Assembly (NCBI RefSeq): GCF_001445655.1
Contig: NZ_LNBE01000006.1
Span: 234,378-298,377 of the forward strand
Source of the DNA: Streptomyces roseifaciens
GTDB lineage: Bacteria; Actinomycetota; Actinomycetes; Streptomycetales; Streptomycetaceae
Length of the DNA stretch: 64,000 bases
Reading direction: 5' to 3'
Each line of letters starts with the position of its first letter. The stretch's first letter is position 1. This document shows positions 7,981-16,060 of the stretch, in pieces. The notes below the pieces were generated by a model. That model was given only the letters and a program-made list of their open reading frames with translations, had not been told where the DNA came from and made no database searches. Position numbers and translations under genes: made by a program.

Positions 7981-8738
7981 CGGCCGAAGAGGACGCCCTG
8001 TTCGGCCTGGCGTACGTCCCGCCCGACGAGACCGTCTCCTACGGCCCCCACCCCAGCCAGGTGGTCGACTTCCACCTGCCGGCCGTCCCCACCGGCCTAC
8101 GGGTGACGCTGCTGCACGGCGGGTTCTGGCGCGAGGCGTACGACCGCCGTCACCTCACGCCCCTCGCGGCGGCCCTGGCCGCGCGGGGCGCGGAGGTCGC
8201 CCTGGCCGAGTACCGCCGCGTCGGCGGAGGCGGCGGCTGGCCGCAGACCCTGGACGACGTCATCCGCGCCGTGGGCGTCCGCCTGCGCCCCGGCCGGCCC
8301 TCCCGGCACGTGCTCGCCGGTCACTCGGCGGGCGGGCACCTCGCGCTGTGCGCGGCCAGCGGGCACGTCCCGCCGGCCGGAGTGGACGCCGTCGTCGCCG
8401 TGGCACCGGTCGCCGACCTCGCCCGCGCGCGGGAGCTGCGGCTGAGCGGGGGCGCGGTGGACGGCTTCCTGGGAGGCGGGCACCACCCGGAGGCGGATCC
8501 GGTCCTCCGGGGCCCGGCCCGCGTCCCGGTCACGGTCCTCCACGGCACCGCCGACGCGGACGTCCCGGTCGCCCTGTCCCGGTCCTACGCCGCGGCGGCG
8601 CTGCGGCACCCCGGTGCGGACGTCACCCTGCAGATCCTCGCGGGTGTGGGCCACTACACCCCCGTGACACCGGGCACACCGGCCTGCGGAGCGCTGCTGA
8701 CGGCACTGGGGGCGGGGGATCCGAAGTCCGGTCCGTAG
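7977..8738 (+). CDS. Alpha/beta-hydrolase, probable kynurenine formamidase
   Basis: This 253-residue alpha/beta-hydrolase has the oxyanion motif HGGFWR (residues about 44-49), the nucleophile elbow GHSAGGH with Ser117, and a late catalytic His in GVGHYTPV, with an Asp in the HGTADADVPV block. Its position, overlapping kynureninase by GTGA, points to hydrolysis of N-formylkynurenine, the missing step between the two upstream enzymes. The HGGFW/GHSAGG arrangement is that of eukaryotic-type AFMID esterases rather than the metal-dependent bacterial KynB. The general fold is certain; the substrate is inferred from context. Confidence 0.8.
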   Translation: MTAEEDALFGLAYVPPDETVSYGPHPSQVVDFHLPAVPTGLRVTLLHGGFWREAYDRRHLTPLAAALAARGAEVALAEYRRVGGGGGWPQTLDDVIRAVGVRLRPGRPSRHVLAGHSAGGHLALCAASGHVPPAGVDAVVAVAPVADLARARELRLSGGAVDGFLGGGHHPEADPVLRGPARVPVTVLHGTADADVPVALSRSYAAAALRHPGADVTLQILAGVGHYTPVTPGTPACGALLTALGAGDPKSGP

Positions 8739-8833
8739 TCCCCCTCCAGGACGGCGTCCGTCTTAAGGAGGACCCTGAGAGATCCCCATTCATGGGGACG
8801 TCCTACGAATCGCCGTTGCCTACCGTTGATGGT

Positions 8834-10168
8834 GTGACCGACACCTATGAGCCCCGCCTGCGCAGTGAGATGCGCATAGCGAGGGGCGCCCTCGACCGGC
8901 TCCGCGAGGACCTCTTCCACGACGCCTTCGCCTTCCGGCCGCTGCCGCCGCTCGCCGCGGACCACCGGCTGGTCCGGCTGCTGCCCCGCCGGGCGGCCCG
9001 GTACACCCGGTGGTTCCCGCACGCCGCTCTCGCGGCCTTCACCGGCCTGGTCATGCTCGCCACGTTCGCCCGCGAGAGCGGCCTGTTCGGGATGGTCGAG
9101 GCGCTGCTCGTCGGCGTGCCGATGCTCATGACGCTCTTCCGGCCGGTCGGTGCCTGGTGGCTGTCCGCCGGGGCCCTCCTCTTCGCCGGAACGCTGGGCG
9201 GCGCGTTCGACCGGAGCCCGGCGACGCTCTTCTGCCACCTCTTCGTGATGATGGTCGTCACGCTGCGGACCCGCCCCCGCGTGGCGGCCGAGATGTGGCT
9301 GCTGACCGGGGCGGCGGGGGTGTTCATCGGGGTCTTCCTCCAGGCCTTCCGCCCGTACTACTACTCCTTCAGCAGCGAGATGTTCCAGATGATGCTGCTC
9401 TCCGGGGTGCTGCTCTTCGCCGTCGCGGCGGTCCGCGGCCTGCGCGAGACCAAGCAGCAGGTCGCCGTCCAGGTGGCCGTCACCGAGGTCGAGCGCTCGC
9501 GCCGCACCGTGCTGGAGGAGCGCACGACCATCGCCCGGGAGCTGCACGACGTCGTGGCGCACCACATGTCGGTCGTCGCCATCCAGGCCGAGGCCGCCCC
9601 GTACCGGGTCCAGGACACCCCGCCCGAGCTCGCGGCCGCGTTCCAGACGATCCGGGAGAACGCCGTGGCGGCGCTGACCGAGCTGCGCCGGGTCCTCGGC
9701 GTCGTGCGCTCGGAGAACCCCGACGCGTTCGCCGACCCGGAGGCCCCGCAGCCCACGCTCGAAGCGCTCCCGGGCCTGATCGAGAACGTCCGCTCCGCGG
9801 GTCTGTCCGTCGAGCACGTGACGACGGGCGCCGTGCGGCCGCTGCCGCAGGGCGTGGAGCTGTCGGCGTACCGGATCGTCCAGGAGGCGCTCAGCAACGT
9901 CCTGCGCCATGCGCCGGGCGCCGAGGCGCGGGTCGAGGTCAGCTACGTCCTCGGCGGGCTGGGCCTGCGCGTGGTCAACGGCGCGCCGAACCGGCTGGCC
10001 AAGCCGTCGCCCGGCGCCGGCCACGGCGTCCTCGGGATGCGCGAGCGCGTCGCGATGCTCAGCGGCGGGATGACCGCGGAGGCGACGGACGAGGGCGGCT
10101 ACGAGGTCGCGGTCTTCCTTCCGGTCGCTCCGGGCGAGCAGACCTCCGCGGGCGAGGCCGCCGCATGA
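8834..10168 (+). CDS. Two-component sensor histidine kinase (NarL-type partner)
   Basis: The 444-residue membrane kinase has several hydrophobic helices at about residues 62-200, then a coiled linker and the HisKA_3 box TTIARELHDVVAHHMSVV with phospho-acceptor His238. The ATPase domain follows, with the N-box in YRIVQEALSNVLRHAPG and a GHGVLGMRERVAMLSGG G-box. The signal is unknown. GTG at 8834 lies 7 bases after a TACCGT -10-like hexamer, suggesting a leaderless transcript; an in-frame ATG at 8792 is less likely. The stop overlaps the response regulator start by ATGA. Confidence 0.93.
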   Translation: MTDTYEPRLRSEMRIARGALDRLREDLFHDAFAFRPLPPLAADHRLVRLLPRRAARYTRWFPHAALAAFTGLVMLATFARESGLFGMVEALLVGVPMLMTLFRPVGAWWLSAGALLFAGTLGGAFDRSPATLFCHLFVMMVVTLRTRPRVAAEMWLLTGAAGVFIGVFLQAFRPYYYSFSSEMFQMMLLSGVLLFAVAAVRGLRETKQQVAVQVAVTEVERSRRTVLEERTTIARELHDVVAHHMSVVAIQAEAAPYRVQDTPPELAAAFQTIRENAVAALTELRRVLGVVRSENPDAFADPEAPQPTLEALPGLIENVRSAGLSVEHVTTGAVRPLPQGVELSAYRIVQEALSNVLRHAPGAEARVEVSYVLGGLGLRVVNGAPNRLAKPSPGAGHGVLGMRERVAMLSGGMTAEATDEGGYEVAVFLPVAPGEQTSAGEAAA

Positions 10169-10824
10169 CCATCCGCGTGATGATCGTGGACGATCAGATG
10201 ATGGTCCGCGAGGGCTTCTCCGTCCTGCTGAACGCCATGCCGGACATCGAGGTCGTCGGCGAGGCCGTCGACGGCAGGCAGGCTGTGGAAAAGGTCGCCA
10301 CTCTGCGCCCCGACGTCGTCCTGATGGACATCCGGATGCCCGTCCTCAACGGACTGGAGGCCACCCGGGAGATCATCGCCGCCGACGCGGACGCGAAGGT
10401 GCTGGTGCTGACCACGTTCGACCTGGACGAGTACGTCTACCAGGCGCTGCGGGCCGGGGCGAGCGGCTTCCTGCTCAAGGACGCCTCGGCGCGGCAGCTC
10501 GCGGACGGCGTGCGGGTGGTGGCCGCGGGGGAGGCGCTGCTGGCGCCGACGGTCACCAAGCGCCTCATCCAGGAGTTCTCCCGGCTGGGCGCGCCCAAGC
10601 CGCCCACGCAGGAGCGGGTCGGGGAGCTGACCGAGCGGGAGACGGAGGTGCTCGTGCTGGTCGCGCAGGGGCGCTCCAACTCGGAGATCGCCGAGCACCT
10701 CGTCGTCGCCGAGTCGACGGTCAAGACGCACGTCAGCCGCATCCTGGTGAAGCTCGGCCTGCGCGACCGCACGCAGGCTGCGGTCTTCGCCTACGAGGCG
10801 GGCCTGGTTACACCGGGCGGCTGA
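10165..10824 (+). CDS. LuxR/NarL-family response regulator
   Basis: This 219-residue regulator has a receiver domain with phospho-acceptor Asp55 in VVLMDIRMP, the conserved Lys in GFLLKDAS, and a C-terminal LuxR helix-turn-helix (LTERETEVLVLVAQGRSNSEIA and STVKTHVSRILVKLGLRDR). It is translated from an ATG overlapping the kinase stop, so it is the cognate partner. Targets are not known; orthologous pairs beside purA are common in streptomycetes. No terminator with strong symmetry is seen before the convergent lipid-kinase-like gene. Confidence 0.94.
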   Translation: MTIRVMIVDDQMMVREGFSVLLNAMPDIEVVGEAVDGRQAVEKVATLRPDVVLMDIRMPVLNGLEATREIIAADADAKVLVLTTFDLDEYVYQALRAGASGFLLKDASARQLADGVRVVAAGEALLAPTVTKRLIQEFSRLGAPKPPTQERVGELTERETEVLVLVAQGRSNSEIAEHLVVAESTVKTHVSRILVKLGLRDRTQAAVFAYEAGLVTPGG

Positions 10825-10885
10825 CCGCCGCCCGGCCCGTCGGGCCCGCCCCTGCCGGCCCCGCCCTCCCGGGGCGGCGCCGGTC

Positions 10886-11863
10886 CTATCCCCGGGGCAG
10901 CACCAGCCGCCACCCCTCCGCGTGCACCGTCCACGTCCGCCTGCGGACCGGGCCCGTGAGGGTGTTGTCCGCCCGGTAGCGGAAGGCCGGGCCGGAGACC
11001 GTGATGCGGCGGGCGCGCTGGCGCCGGGGGCGGTCGGCGTCGTGGGTGTGGACGGCGAGTTCCGCCAGGCCGCCGTCCGCGGCCGCCAGGGAGACGCGGG
11101 TGACCGGCTGGTCGAGGTCGGTGACGAGCACCCCGTCGGCCTCGATCCGCAGCCGGGTGCAGCCGGGCAGCGGGACGCGCCCCGCGGCCGCCGGACCGGT
11201 CAGCAGGGTGAGCGCGGAGCGGGCCGTGCGCGCGGCGGGGGACCACCACGGCTGGTGACTTTCGCCACCTCCGCCGACCACGCTTTCCGCGGTGGCGCAA
11301 CCCGGGCCGGGGCCGGCGTCCACGGGCTCCACGGCCGTCGCACCGCCCTCGCCGGCCTCCGCGGACCCGTTCGGCCCAGTCACCCCCGCCGGCACGTCCG
11401 TCTCGCCGCCGGGTCCGTAGCCGCCCGGGATCCACAGCCCGCCGAGAACGACACCCCCGGCCTCGTCCACCAGTACGTCCAGACGCCGCTCAGTGCCGTC
11501 CAGGACGGCCCGGGCGGCGGCGACGGGCCCCAGGGGCACCCCGAGCGTCCGGGCCAGGGAGACGGCCGGCAGGGGCCCCACGGGGACCACGGACACCGGT
11601 ATGTCGGCCAGCTCGCGGCGGCGCTGCAGGACGCTCACCACGTGCAGCAGGGCGCTGTCGTCGCCGATGACGACCGGCCGCCGCCGGCCGCGCCGGGCCA
11701 GGGCGCGCTCGACCTCCTCGGGCCCGTCCGGCAGACAGATTTTGGTCGCTGCGCCGCCGCGGAGCACGTCCCTCGCGATCCGTACGGACTCGCCGTCCAC
11801 GCGGCGTGCGACCGGGTCGATGACCACGAGCAGAGCCTGCTCGCTGGGGTCTGGAGCCGACAC
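10886..11863 (-). CDS. Diacylglycerol kinase catalytic-domain (DAGK) family protein
   Basis: This 325-residue protein begins with a DAGK-like N-terminal lobe (ALLVVIDPVARRVDGESV, ATKICLPDGPEEVERALARRGRRRPVVIGDDSAL) that resembles the NAD/ATP-kinase fold; the usual GGDGT loop reads GDDSA here, so catalysis is doubtful. The C-terminal half is beta-rich with a low-complexity Gly/Ala insertion around residues 155-200. It is divergent from purA, the usual streptomycete arrangement. A role in lipid phosphorylation is only a family-based guess. Confidence 0.7.
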   Translation of the reverse strand: MSAPDPSEQALLVVIDPVARRVDGESVRIARDVLRGGAATKICLPDGPEEVERALARRGRRRPVVIGDDSALLHVVSVLQRRRELADIPVSVVPVGPLPAVSLARTLGVPLGPVAAARAVLDGTERRLDVLVDEAGGVVLGGLWIPGGYGPGGETDVPAGVTGPNGSAEAGEGGATAVEPVDAGPGPGCATAESVVGGGGESHQPWWSPAARTARSALTLLTGPAAAGRVPLPGCTRLRIEADGVLVTDLDQPVTRVSLAAADGGLAELAVHTHDADRPRRQRARRITVSGPAFRYRADNTLTGPVRRRTWTVHAEGWRLVLPRG

Positions 11864-11987
11864 CTCGGTCCTTCCTCAGGTGCTGTTTTTCCCGGGGCAC
11901 GACCCCCGGGCCCCCGGTCGCGACCCGGGGCCCTGGGTCTTTCTGTTCGTCCCCCGAGCGAAATATTCGGTAATCTCTCGGTGCAAG

Positions 11988-12015
11988 AGCCCCTGTCGCT
12001 GTTGCGCCAGGGGCT
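11988..12015. other. Inverted repeat in the purA leader region
   Basis: AGCCCCTG and CAGGGGCT form an 8-bp perfect inverted repeat separated by 12 bases, about 110 bases upstream of the purA GTG. A second weaker repeat (GTGGTGT near 12053 with ACACCAC near 12081) follows. These could fold in the purA 5' leader, but no known riboswitch consensus is recognisable. Confidence 0.35.
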
Positions 12016-12128
12016 TCGTCTATCCGGGGCACCGGTTCGACGGCTCTAGCGGTGGTGTACGCCCTGAGCAAGCGGGGTGACACCACCACGCACGTTGGAC
12101 ATGCCCCGCCCGGAAGGGGTGTACGCCT

Positions 12129-13415
12129 GTGCCCGCACTTGTGCTGCTCGGTGCTCAGTGGGGTGACGAGGGCAAGGGAAAGGCCACCGACCTCCTCGGT
12201 GGATCCGTGGACTATGTGGTGCGCTACCAAGGTGGCAACAACGCCGGCCACACGGTGGTCGTCGGCGACCAGAAATACGCACTGCACCTCCTCCCTTCCG
12301 GGATCCTCTCGCCGGGGTGTACCCCGGTCATCGGCAACGGTGTGGTCGTCGACCCGGCGGTCCTGCTCTCCGAGCTGAGCGGGCTGAACGAGCGCGGCGT
12401 CGACACGTCCAAGCTGCTGCTCAGCGGTAACGCGCACCTGATCACGCCGTACCACACGACGGTCGACAAGGTGACGGAACGCTTCCTCGGCAAGCGGAAG
12501 ATCGGCACCACCGGCCGCGGCATCGGCCCGACCTACGCGGACAAGATCAACCGCGTGGGCATCCGCGTCCAGGACCTCTACGACGAGTCGATCCTGGAGC
12601 AGAAGGTCGAGGCTGCCCTCGACTTCAAGAACCAGATCCTGGCGAAGCTCTACAACCGCCGCGCGATCGACGCCGCCAAGATCGTCGACGAGCTGCTGGG
12701 CTACGCCGAGCAGATCAAGCCCTTCGTCGCCGACACGACGCTGATCCTGAACAACGCCATCGACGAGGGCAAGGTCGTCCTCTTCGAGGGCGGCCAGGGC
12801 ACCCTGCTCGACGTCGACCACGGCACGTACCCCTTCGTCACCTCCTCGAACCCGACCGCGGGCGGCGCCTGCACGGGTGCGGGCGTGGGCCCGACGAAGA
12901 TCAACCGCGTGATCGGCATCCTGAAGGCCTACACCACGCGCGTCGGCGCCGGTCCGTTCCCGACGGAGCTGTTCGACAAGGACGGCGAGGCGCTGCGCAC
13001 CATCGGCGGCGAGCGCGGTGTGACCACCGGCCGTGACCGCCGCTGCGGCTGGTTCGACGCGGTCATCGCCCGCTACGCCACCCGCGTCAACGGCCTGACG
13101 GACTTCTTCCTCACCAAGCTCGACGTGCTCACCGGCTGGGAGCAGATCCCGGTCTGCGTCGCCTACGAGATCGACGGCAAGCGCGTCGAGGAGCTGCCCT
13201 ACAGCCAGAGCGACTTCCACCACGCGAAGCCGATCTACGAGATGCTGCCGGGCTGGACCGAGGACATCTCCAAGGCCAAGACCTTCTCGGAGCTGCCGAA
13301 GAACGCCCAGGCGTACGTGAAGGCGCTCGAGGAGATGTCGGGCGCGCCGATCTCCGCGATCGGCGTCGGCCCGGGCCGCGACGAGACGATCGAGATCAAC
13401 TCGTTCCTTTCGTAG
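12129..13415 (+). CDS. purA: Adenylosuccinate synthase
   Basis: PurA condenses IMP with aspartate using GTP to form adenylosuccinate, the committed step to AMP. It has 428 residues. The GTP P-loop is GDEGKGK (residues 12-18), followed by [22 protein letters not shown] (IMP loop), [21 protein letters not shown] and a [15 protein letters not shown] region. The GTG start at 12129 yields the canonical [15 protein letters not shown]. It stands alone with a long leader of about 260 bases shared with the divergent DAGK gene, and a strong hairpin terminator follows. Confidence 0.98.
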   Translation: MPALVLLGAQWGDEGKGKATDLLGGSVDYVVRYQGGNNAGHTVVVGDQKYALHLLPSGILSPGCTPVIGNGVVVDPAVLLSELSGLNERGVDTSKLLLSGNAHLITPYHTTVDKVTERFLGKRKIGTTGRGIGPTYADKINRVGIRVQDLYDESILEQKVEAALDFKNQILAKLYNRRAIDAAKIVDELLGYAEQIKPFVADTTLILNNAIDEGKVVLFEGGQGTLLDVDHGTYPFVTSSNPTAGGACTGAGVGPTKINRVIGILKAYTTRVGAGPFPTELFDKDGEALRTIGGERGVTTGRDRRCGWFDAVIARYATRVNGLTDFFLTKLDVLTGWEQIPVCVAYEIDGKRVEELPYSQSDFHHAKPIYEMLPGWTEDISKAKTFSELPKNAQAYVKALEEMSGAPISAIGVGPGRDETIEINSFLS

Positions 13416-13454
13416 ACCGTCCGCTTCTCAAGGAAGCAGCACGCGCGCGTGCAC

Positions 13455-13494
13455 GGCGCCCCGGTGGCTCACGGCCACCGGGGCGCCGGCCTTT
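13455..13494. terminator. Terminator between purA and the Ser/Thr kinase gene
   Basis: A perfect 13-bp inverted repeat with a 7-base loop (13455-13487) is followed by GGCCTTTT. It sits between convergent genes and is likely bidirectional. Confidence 0.8.
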
Positions 13495-13530
13495 TCAGGC
13501 CTGCCGCCGCGTTCAGGCGATCTTCGGGTA

Positions 13531-15333
13531 TCAGCCGGTCTTCCGGTAGACCAGTGACGCATCTTTCGTGCCCGAGTCGACGAAGTCGCGCCGCATCCCC
13601 CCGTCCGGGAGCAGCACCAGGTCCGAGGCGGAGCCGGGCTGGCAGGCGGAGGTGGGGTTGGCCCGGGTGACGCTGGACGGGCCGAGGCGCAGGGGGTTCC
13701 CGCCGGTGCCGCCGCCGGTCGCGGTCGTGCGCCACTGGCAGGAGTAGGAGGTGCCGTCGTCGAGGACGCCGCTGCCGTGGATGGTGACGGTGACGATGGC
13801 GCCCCGCGCGATGGTGATGGTCCGGCTGTTGGTGCGCGCGCCGCTGCCGAAGCCGGACTGCCAGGTGCCCAGGAACGCCTGGGGTCCCGTTGCCGCGCCG
13901 GTGCTGTCGTCGCCCGGGGCCGGGCTGGTGGCGGGCGCGGGGGTGGAGCCGCCCGTGGACGGCGCGGACGGTGCACTCGTGCCCGGGGCGGCCGAGTGCG
14001 CGGGGGTGCTGCTGCCGGCGTTGTCCTTGGCGGAGTCCTGCTGCTTGAGGAGGAGGACGACGCCTCCTCCGGCGATCAGGCCGGCGGCCACCACGGCGGC
14101 GAGGACGACGGGTGTGCGCGAGCGGCGCTGCGCGGGCGGCCCGTAGGGGACGGGCCCGGTGACGTAGGTGCCCGAGTCGTAGGGGCCCGGGGCGTGCCCG
14201 GGGGCGTGGCCGTGGCCGTACGGGTGCGCCTGCGGATAGCCGTAGGGGGCGGGCGCGGGCAGGGGCTGCGCGGGCTGCGACGGCGGGGGTAGCGGGCTGC
14301 CGGCCGTGACGGTCGGCGGGTCCTGCCGCGCGGGCGGCAGGGCGGCCGGTGCTCCCGCCGGGGATATCGCCGTGGGCGCGTGCCCGGGCTCCTCGTGCTC
14401 CGGGGCCCGCACGGGCTCCTCCACGTCCAGCAGCTGGACGGCGTGCCGCCCGAGCTGGGCGACGAGCCCGCCCGGCAGCCAGGGTTCGGCGGACCGCAGG
14501 TCGCCGAGCAGCTCCTCGGCGCCGGTGACCTCCAGGACCTGCGCGGGCGTCGGCCGCTCCTGCGGGTCCTTGGCGAGGAACGACGTGATCAGCGGGCGCA
14601 GCGCGGCCGGCACCCCGGTCAGGTCCGGCTCCTCCTCCGCGATCCGGAACATGAGGGCGTGGACGCCGCTGTCCGCCGTGCCGAAGGGCATCCGGCCGGT
14701 GGCCGCGTAGGCCAGCACGGAGCCGAGGCAGAAGACGTCGCTGGCGGGCGTGATCCGGCCGCCGCGCACCTGCTCGGGCGACATGAAGCCGGGGGAGCCG
14801 ACGGTCGCGCCGGTGCGGGTGAGGCCGCCGCCTTCGGCGACGGTCTCCATGGCGCGGGCGATGCCGAAGTCGATGACGCGCGGGCCGTCGAGGGTGATCA
14901 GCACGTTGGACGGCTTGAGGTCGCGGTGGACGATGCCGGCGGCGTGGACGGCCTGCAGGGCGCGCGCGAGGCCGGCGCCGAGGATGCGCACGGAGCGCTC
15001 GGGCAGCGGCCCGAAGTCCCGGTCGACGACCTGGCGCAGGGAGGGCCCGGCAATGTAGCCGGTGGCGACCCAGGGGGTCTGCGCCTCGGTGTCCGCGTCG
15101 AGGACGGAGGCGGTCCATTCGCCGCCGACCTGGCGGGCGCTGTGCACCTCCTGGCGGAAGCGCCGGCGGAACTCCTCCTGGCCGGCGAGCTCGGGGTGGA
15201 CGAGCTTGACCGCGACCGTACGGCCCCGGTCGGAGCGGGCGAGGTAGACCCGGCCCATGCCACCCGCGCCGAGCCGCCCGAGCAGCCGGTACGCGCCGAG
15301 TGTGCGTGGATCCTCTGGCCTCAGGCTGTCCAT
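13531..15333 (-). CDS. Membrane-anchored serine/threonine protein kinase (PknB type)
   Basis: The 600-residue protein has a Hanks-type kinase domain at about residues 17-275: glycine loop LGRLGAGGMGRVY, ATP-Lys43 (VAVKLV), catalytic HRDLKPSN with Asp138, DFG at 155-157 and the SPEQVRGG segment. A Pro/Gly/Tyr-rich linker (310-405) leads to one membrane helix (408-430). The last 170 residues should be outside: a Ser/Thr/Ala-rich stalk, then a small domain starting FLGTWQSGFGSGARTNS with two cysteines. That domain is not PASTA; its ligand is unknown. ATG at 15333 (MDSLRPEDP) has GGAGGA upstream; an earlier in-frame start at 15405 is less likely. Confidence 0.92.
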   Translation of the reverse strand: MDSLRPEDPRTLGAYRLLGRLGAGGMGRVYLARSDRGRTVAVKLVHPELAGQEEFRRRFRQEVHSARQVGGEWTASVLDADTEAQTPWVATGYIAGPSLRQVVDRDFGPLPERSVRILGAGLARALQAVHAAGIVHRDLKPSNVLITLDGPRVIDFGIARAMETVAEGGGLTRTGATVGSPGFMSPEQVRGGRITPASDVFCLGSVLAYAATGRMPFGTADSGVHALMFRIAEEEPDLTGVPAALRPLITSFLAKDPQERPTPAQVLEVTGAEELLGDLRSAEPWLPGGLVAQLGRHAVQLLDVEEPVRAPEHEEPGHAPTAISPAGAPAALPPARQDPPTVTAGSPLPPPSQPAQPLPAPAPYGYPQAHPYGHGHAPGHAPGPYDSGTYVTGPVPYGPPAQRRSRTPVVLAAVVAAGLIAGGGVVLLLKQQDSAKDNAGSSTPAHSAAPGTSAPSAPSTGGSTPAPATSPAPGDDSTGAATGPQAFLGTWQSGFGSGARTNSRTITIARGAIVTVTIHGSGVLDDGTSYSCQWRTTATGGGTGGNPLRLGPSSVTRANPTSACQPGSASDLVLLPDGGMRRDFVDSGTKDASLVYRKTG

Positions 15334-15465
15334 GCGCAGGTCCTCCGTGTCCCCCGTGTTTCCTTGCGGAGAATAGCGGGAGCACAAAGAACCGGGACCC
15401 CGCACTCGGAAAGTACGTGGCCCCGGTCCGCACCGCCCGGCGTCCGGGCGGTGACTGGGAGGGCG

Positions 15466-15669
15466 TCAGGCCGGAATGATGTTCTCCGCCTGAGGGCCCT
15501 TCTGGCCCTGGGTGACGTCGAAGGTGACCTTCTGGCCCTCCTGCAGTTCCCGGAAGCCCTGAGTTGCGATGTTCGAGTAGTGGGCGAAGACGTCGGCGCC
15601 GCCCCCGTCCTGGGCGATGAACCCGAATCCCTTCTCCGAGTTGAACCACTTCACGATGCCGGTAGCCAA
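15466..15669 (-). CDS. Cold shock protein, CspA family
   Basis: The 67-residue single cold-shock domain binds single-stranded RNA/DNA and melts RNA structure. RNP1 is KGFGFI and RNP2 is [16 protein letters not shown] and QKGPQAENI are typical. The start codon is TTG (15669), with GAGGAG upstream; no ATG exists in frame. Its paralogue at 60210 uses ATG and differs at only a modest number of residues. The 5' leader holds a perfect 13-bp hairpin matching one in the paralogue's leader (see the leader entry), suggesting shared post-transcriptional control. Confidence 0.96.
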   Translation of the reverse strand: MATGIVKWFNSEKGFGFIAQDGGGADVFAHYSNIATQGFRELQEGQKVTFDVTQGQKGPQAENIIPA

Positions 15670-15689
15670 GATGATCTCCTCGATGGCGG

Positions 15690-15850
15690 CGGTGCCGGAA
15701 TTCCGGGCACCGCGGAATTACGCGTCGCGGTAAGGCCCTTCGGACCGCAGGCCCGCAAAACACAGCGGCGCCTGAAGGTCGCAGACCTTCAGGCGCGCAT
15801 ATGACTGGGTCCATAACTGCAACGGAAAATGACCGTAGCATGCGGCTCGT
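15690..15850 (-). promoter_or_regulatory. Promoter and structured 5' leader of the first csp gene
   Basis: Read on the minus strand, a TGCTACGGT -10-like element (near 15835-15843) precedes CGTTGCAGTTATGG. A perfect 13-bp hairpin with a 3-base loop follows (15768-15796), then a TGTTTTGCGG stretch and a second hairpin (about 15689-15713) before the TTG start. The first elements are matched in order in the leader of the csp at 60210. No ORF occupies the rest of 15670-16060, which I read as the two divergent promoter regions. Confidence 0.55.
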
Positions 15851-16060
15851 ACCATTCGCGGAATTTGCGCATTTCCCTGGTCGTTGCGGCGTGGCGGACC
15901 GCCGGTGCGCCGCCGTCGCGGCTCGGCGGGCGGCCCGGCAGTGTGTCGCCGGGCGTGGCAAGAGCCATACACAGTGCCGGTGTCGGGCCGGACCGGGCCT
16001 GCCTACGCTGGCCGTTGTCCACCGCAGGGGCACCTCCCGGACCGATCCGAGGTAACGACC

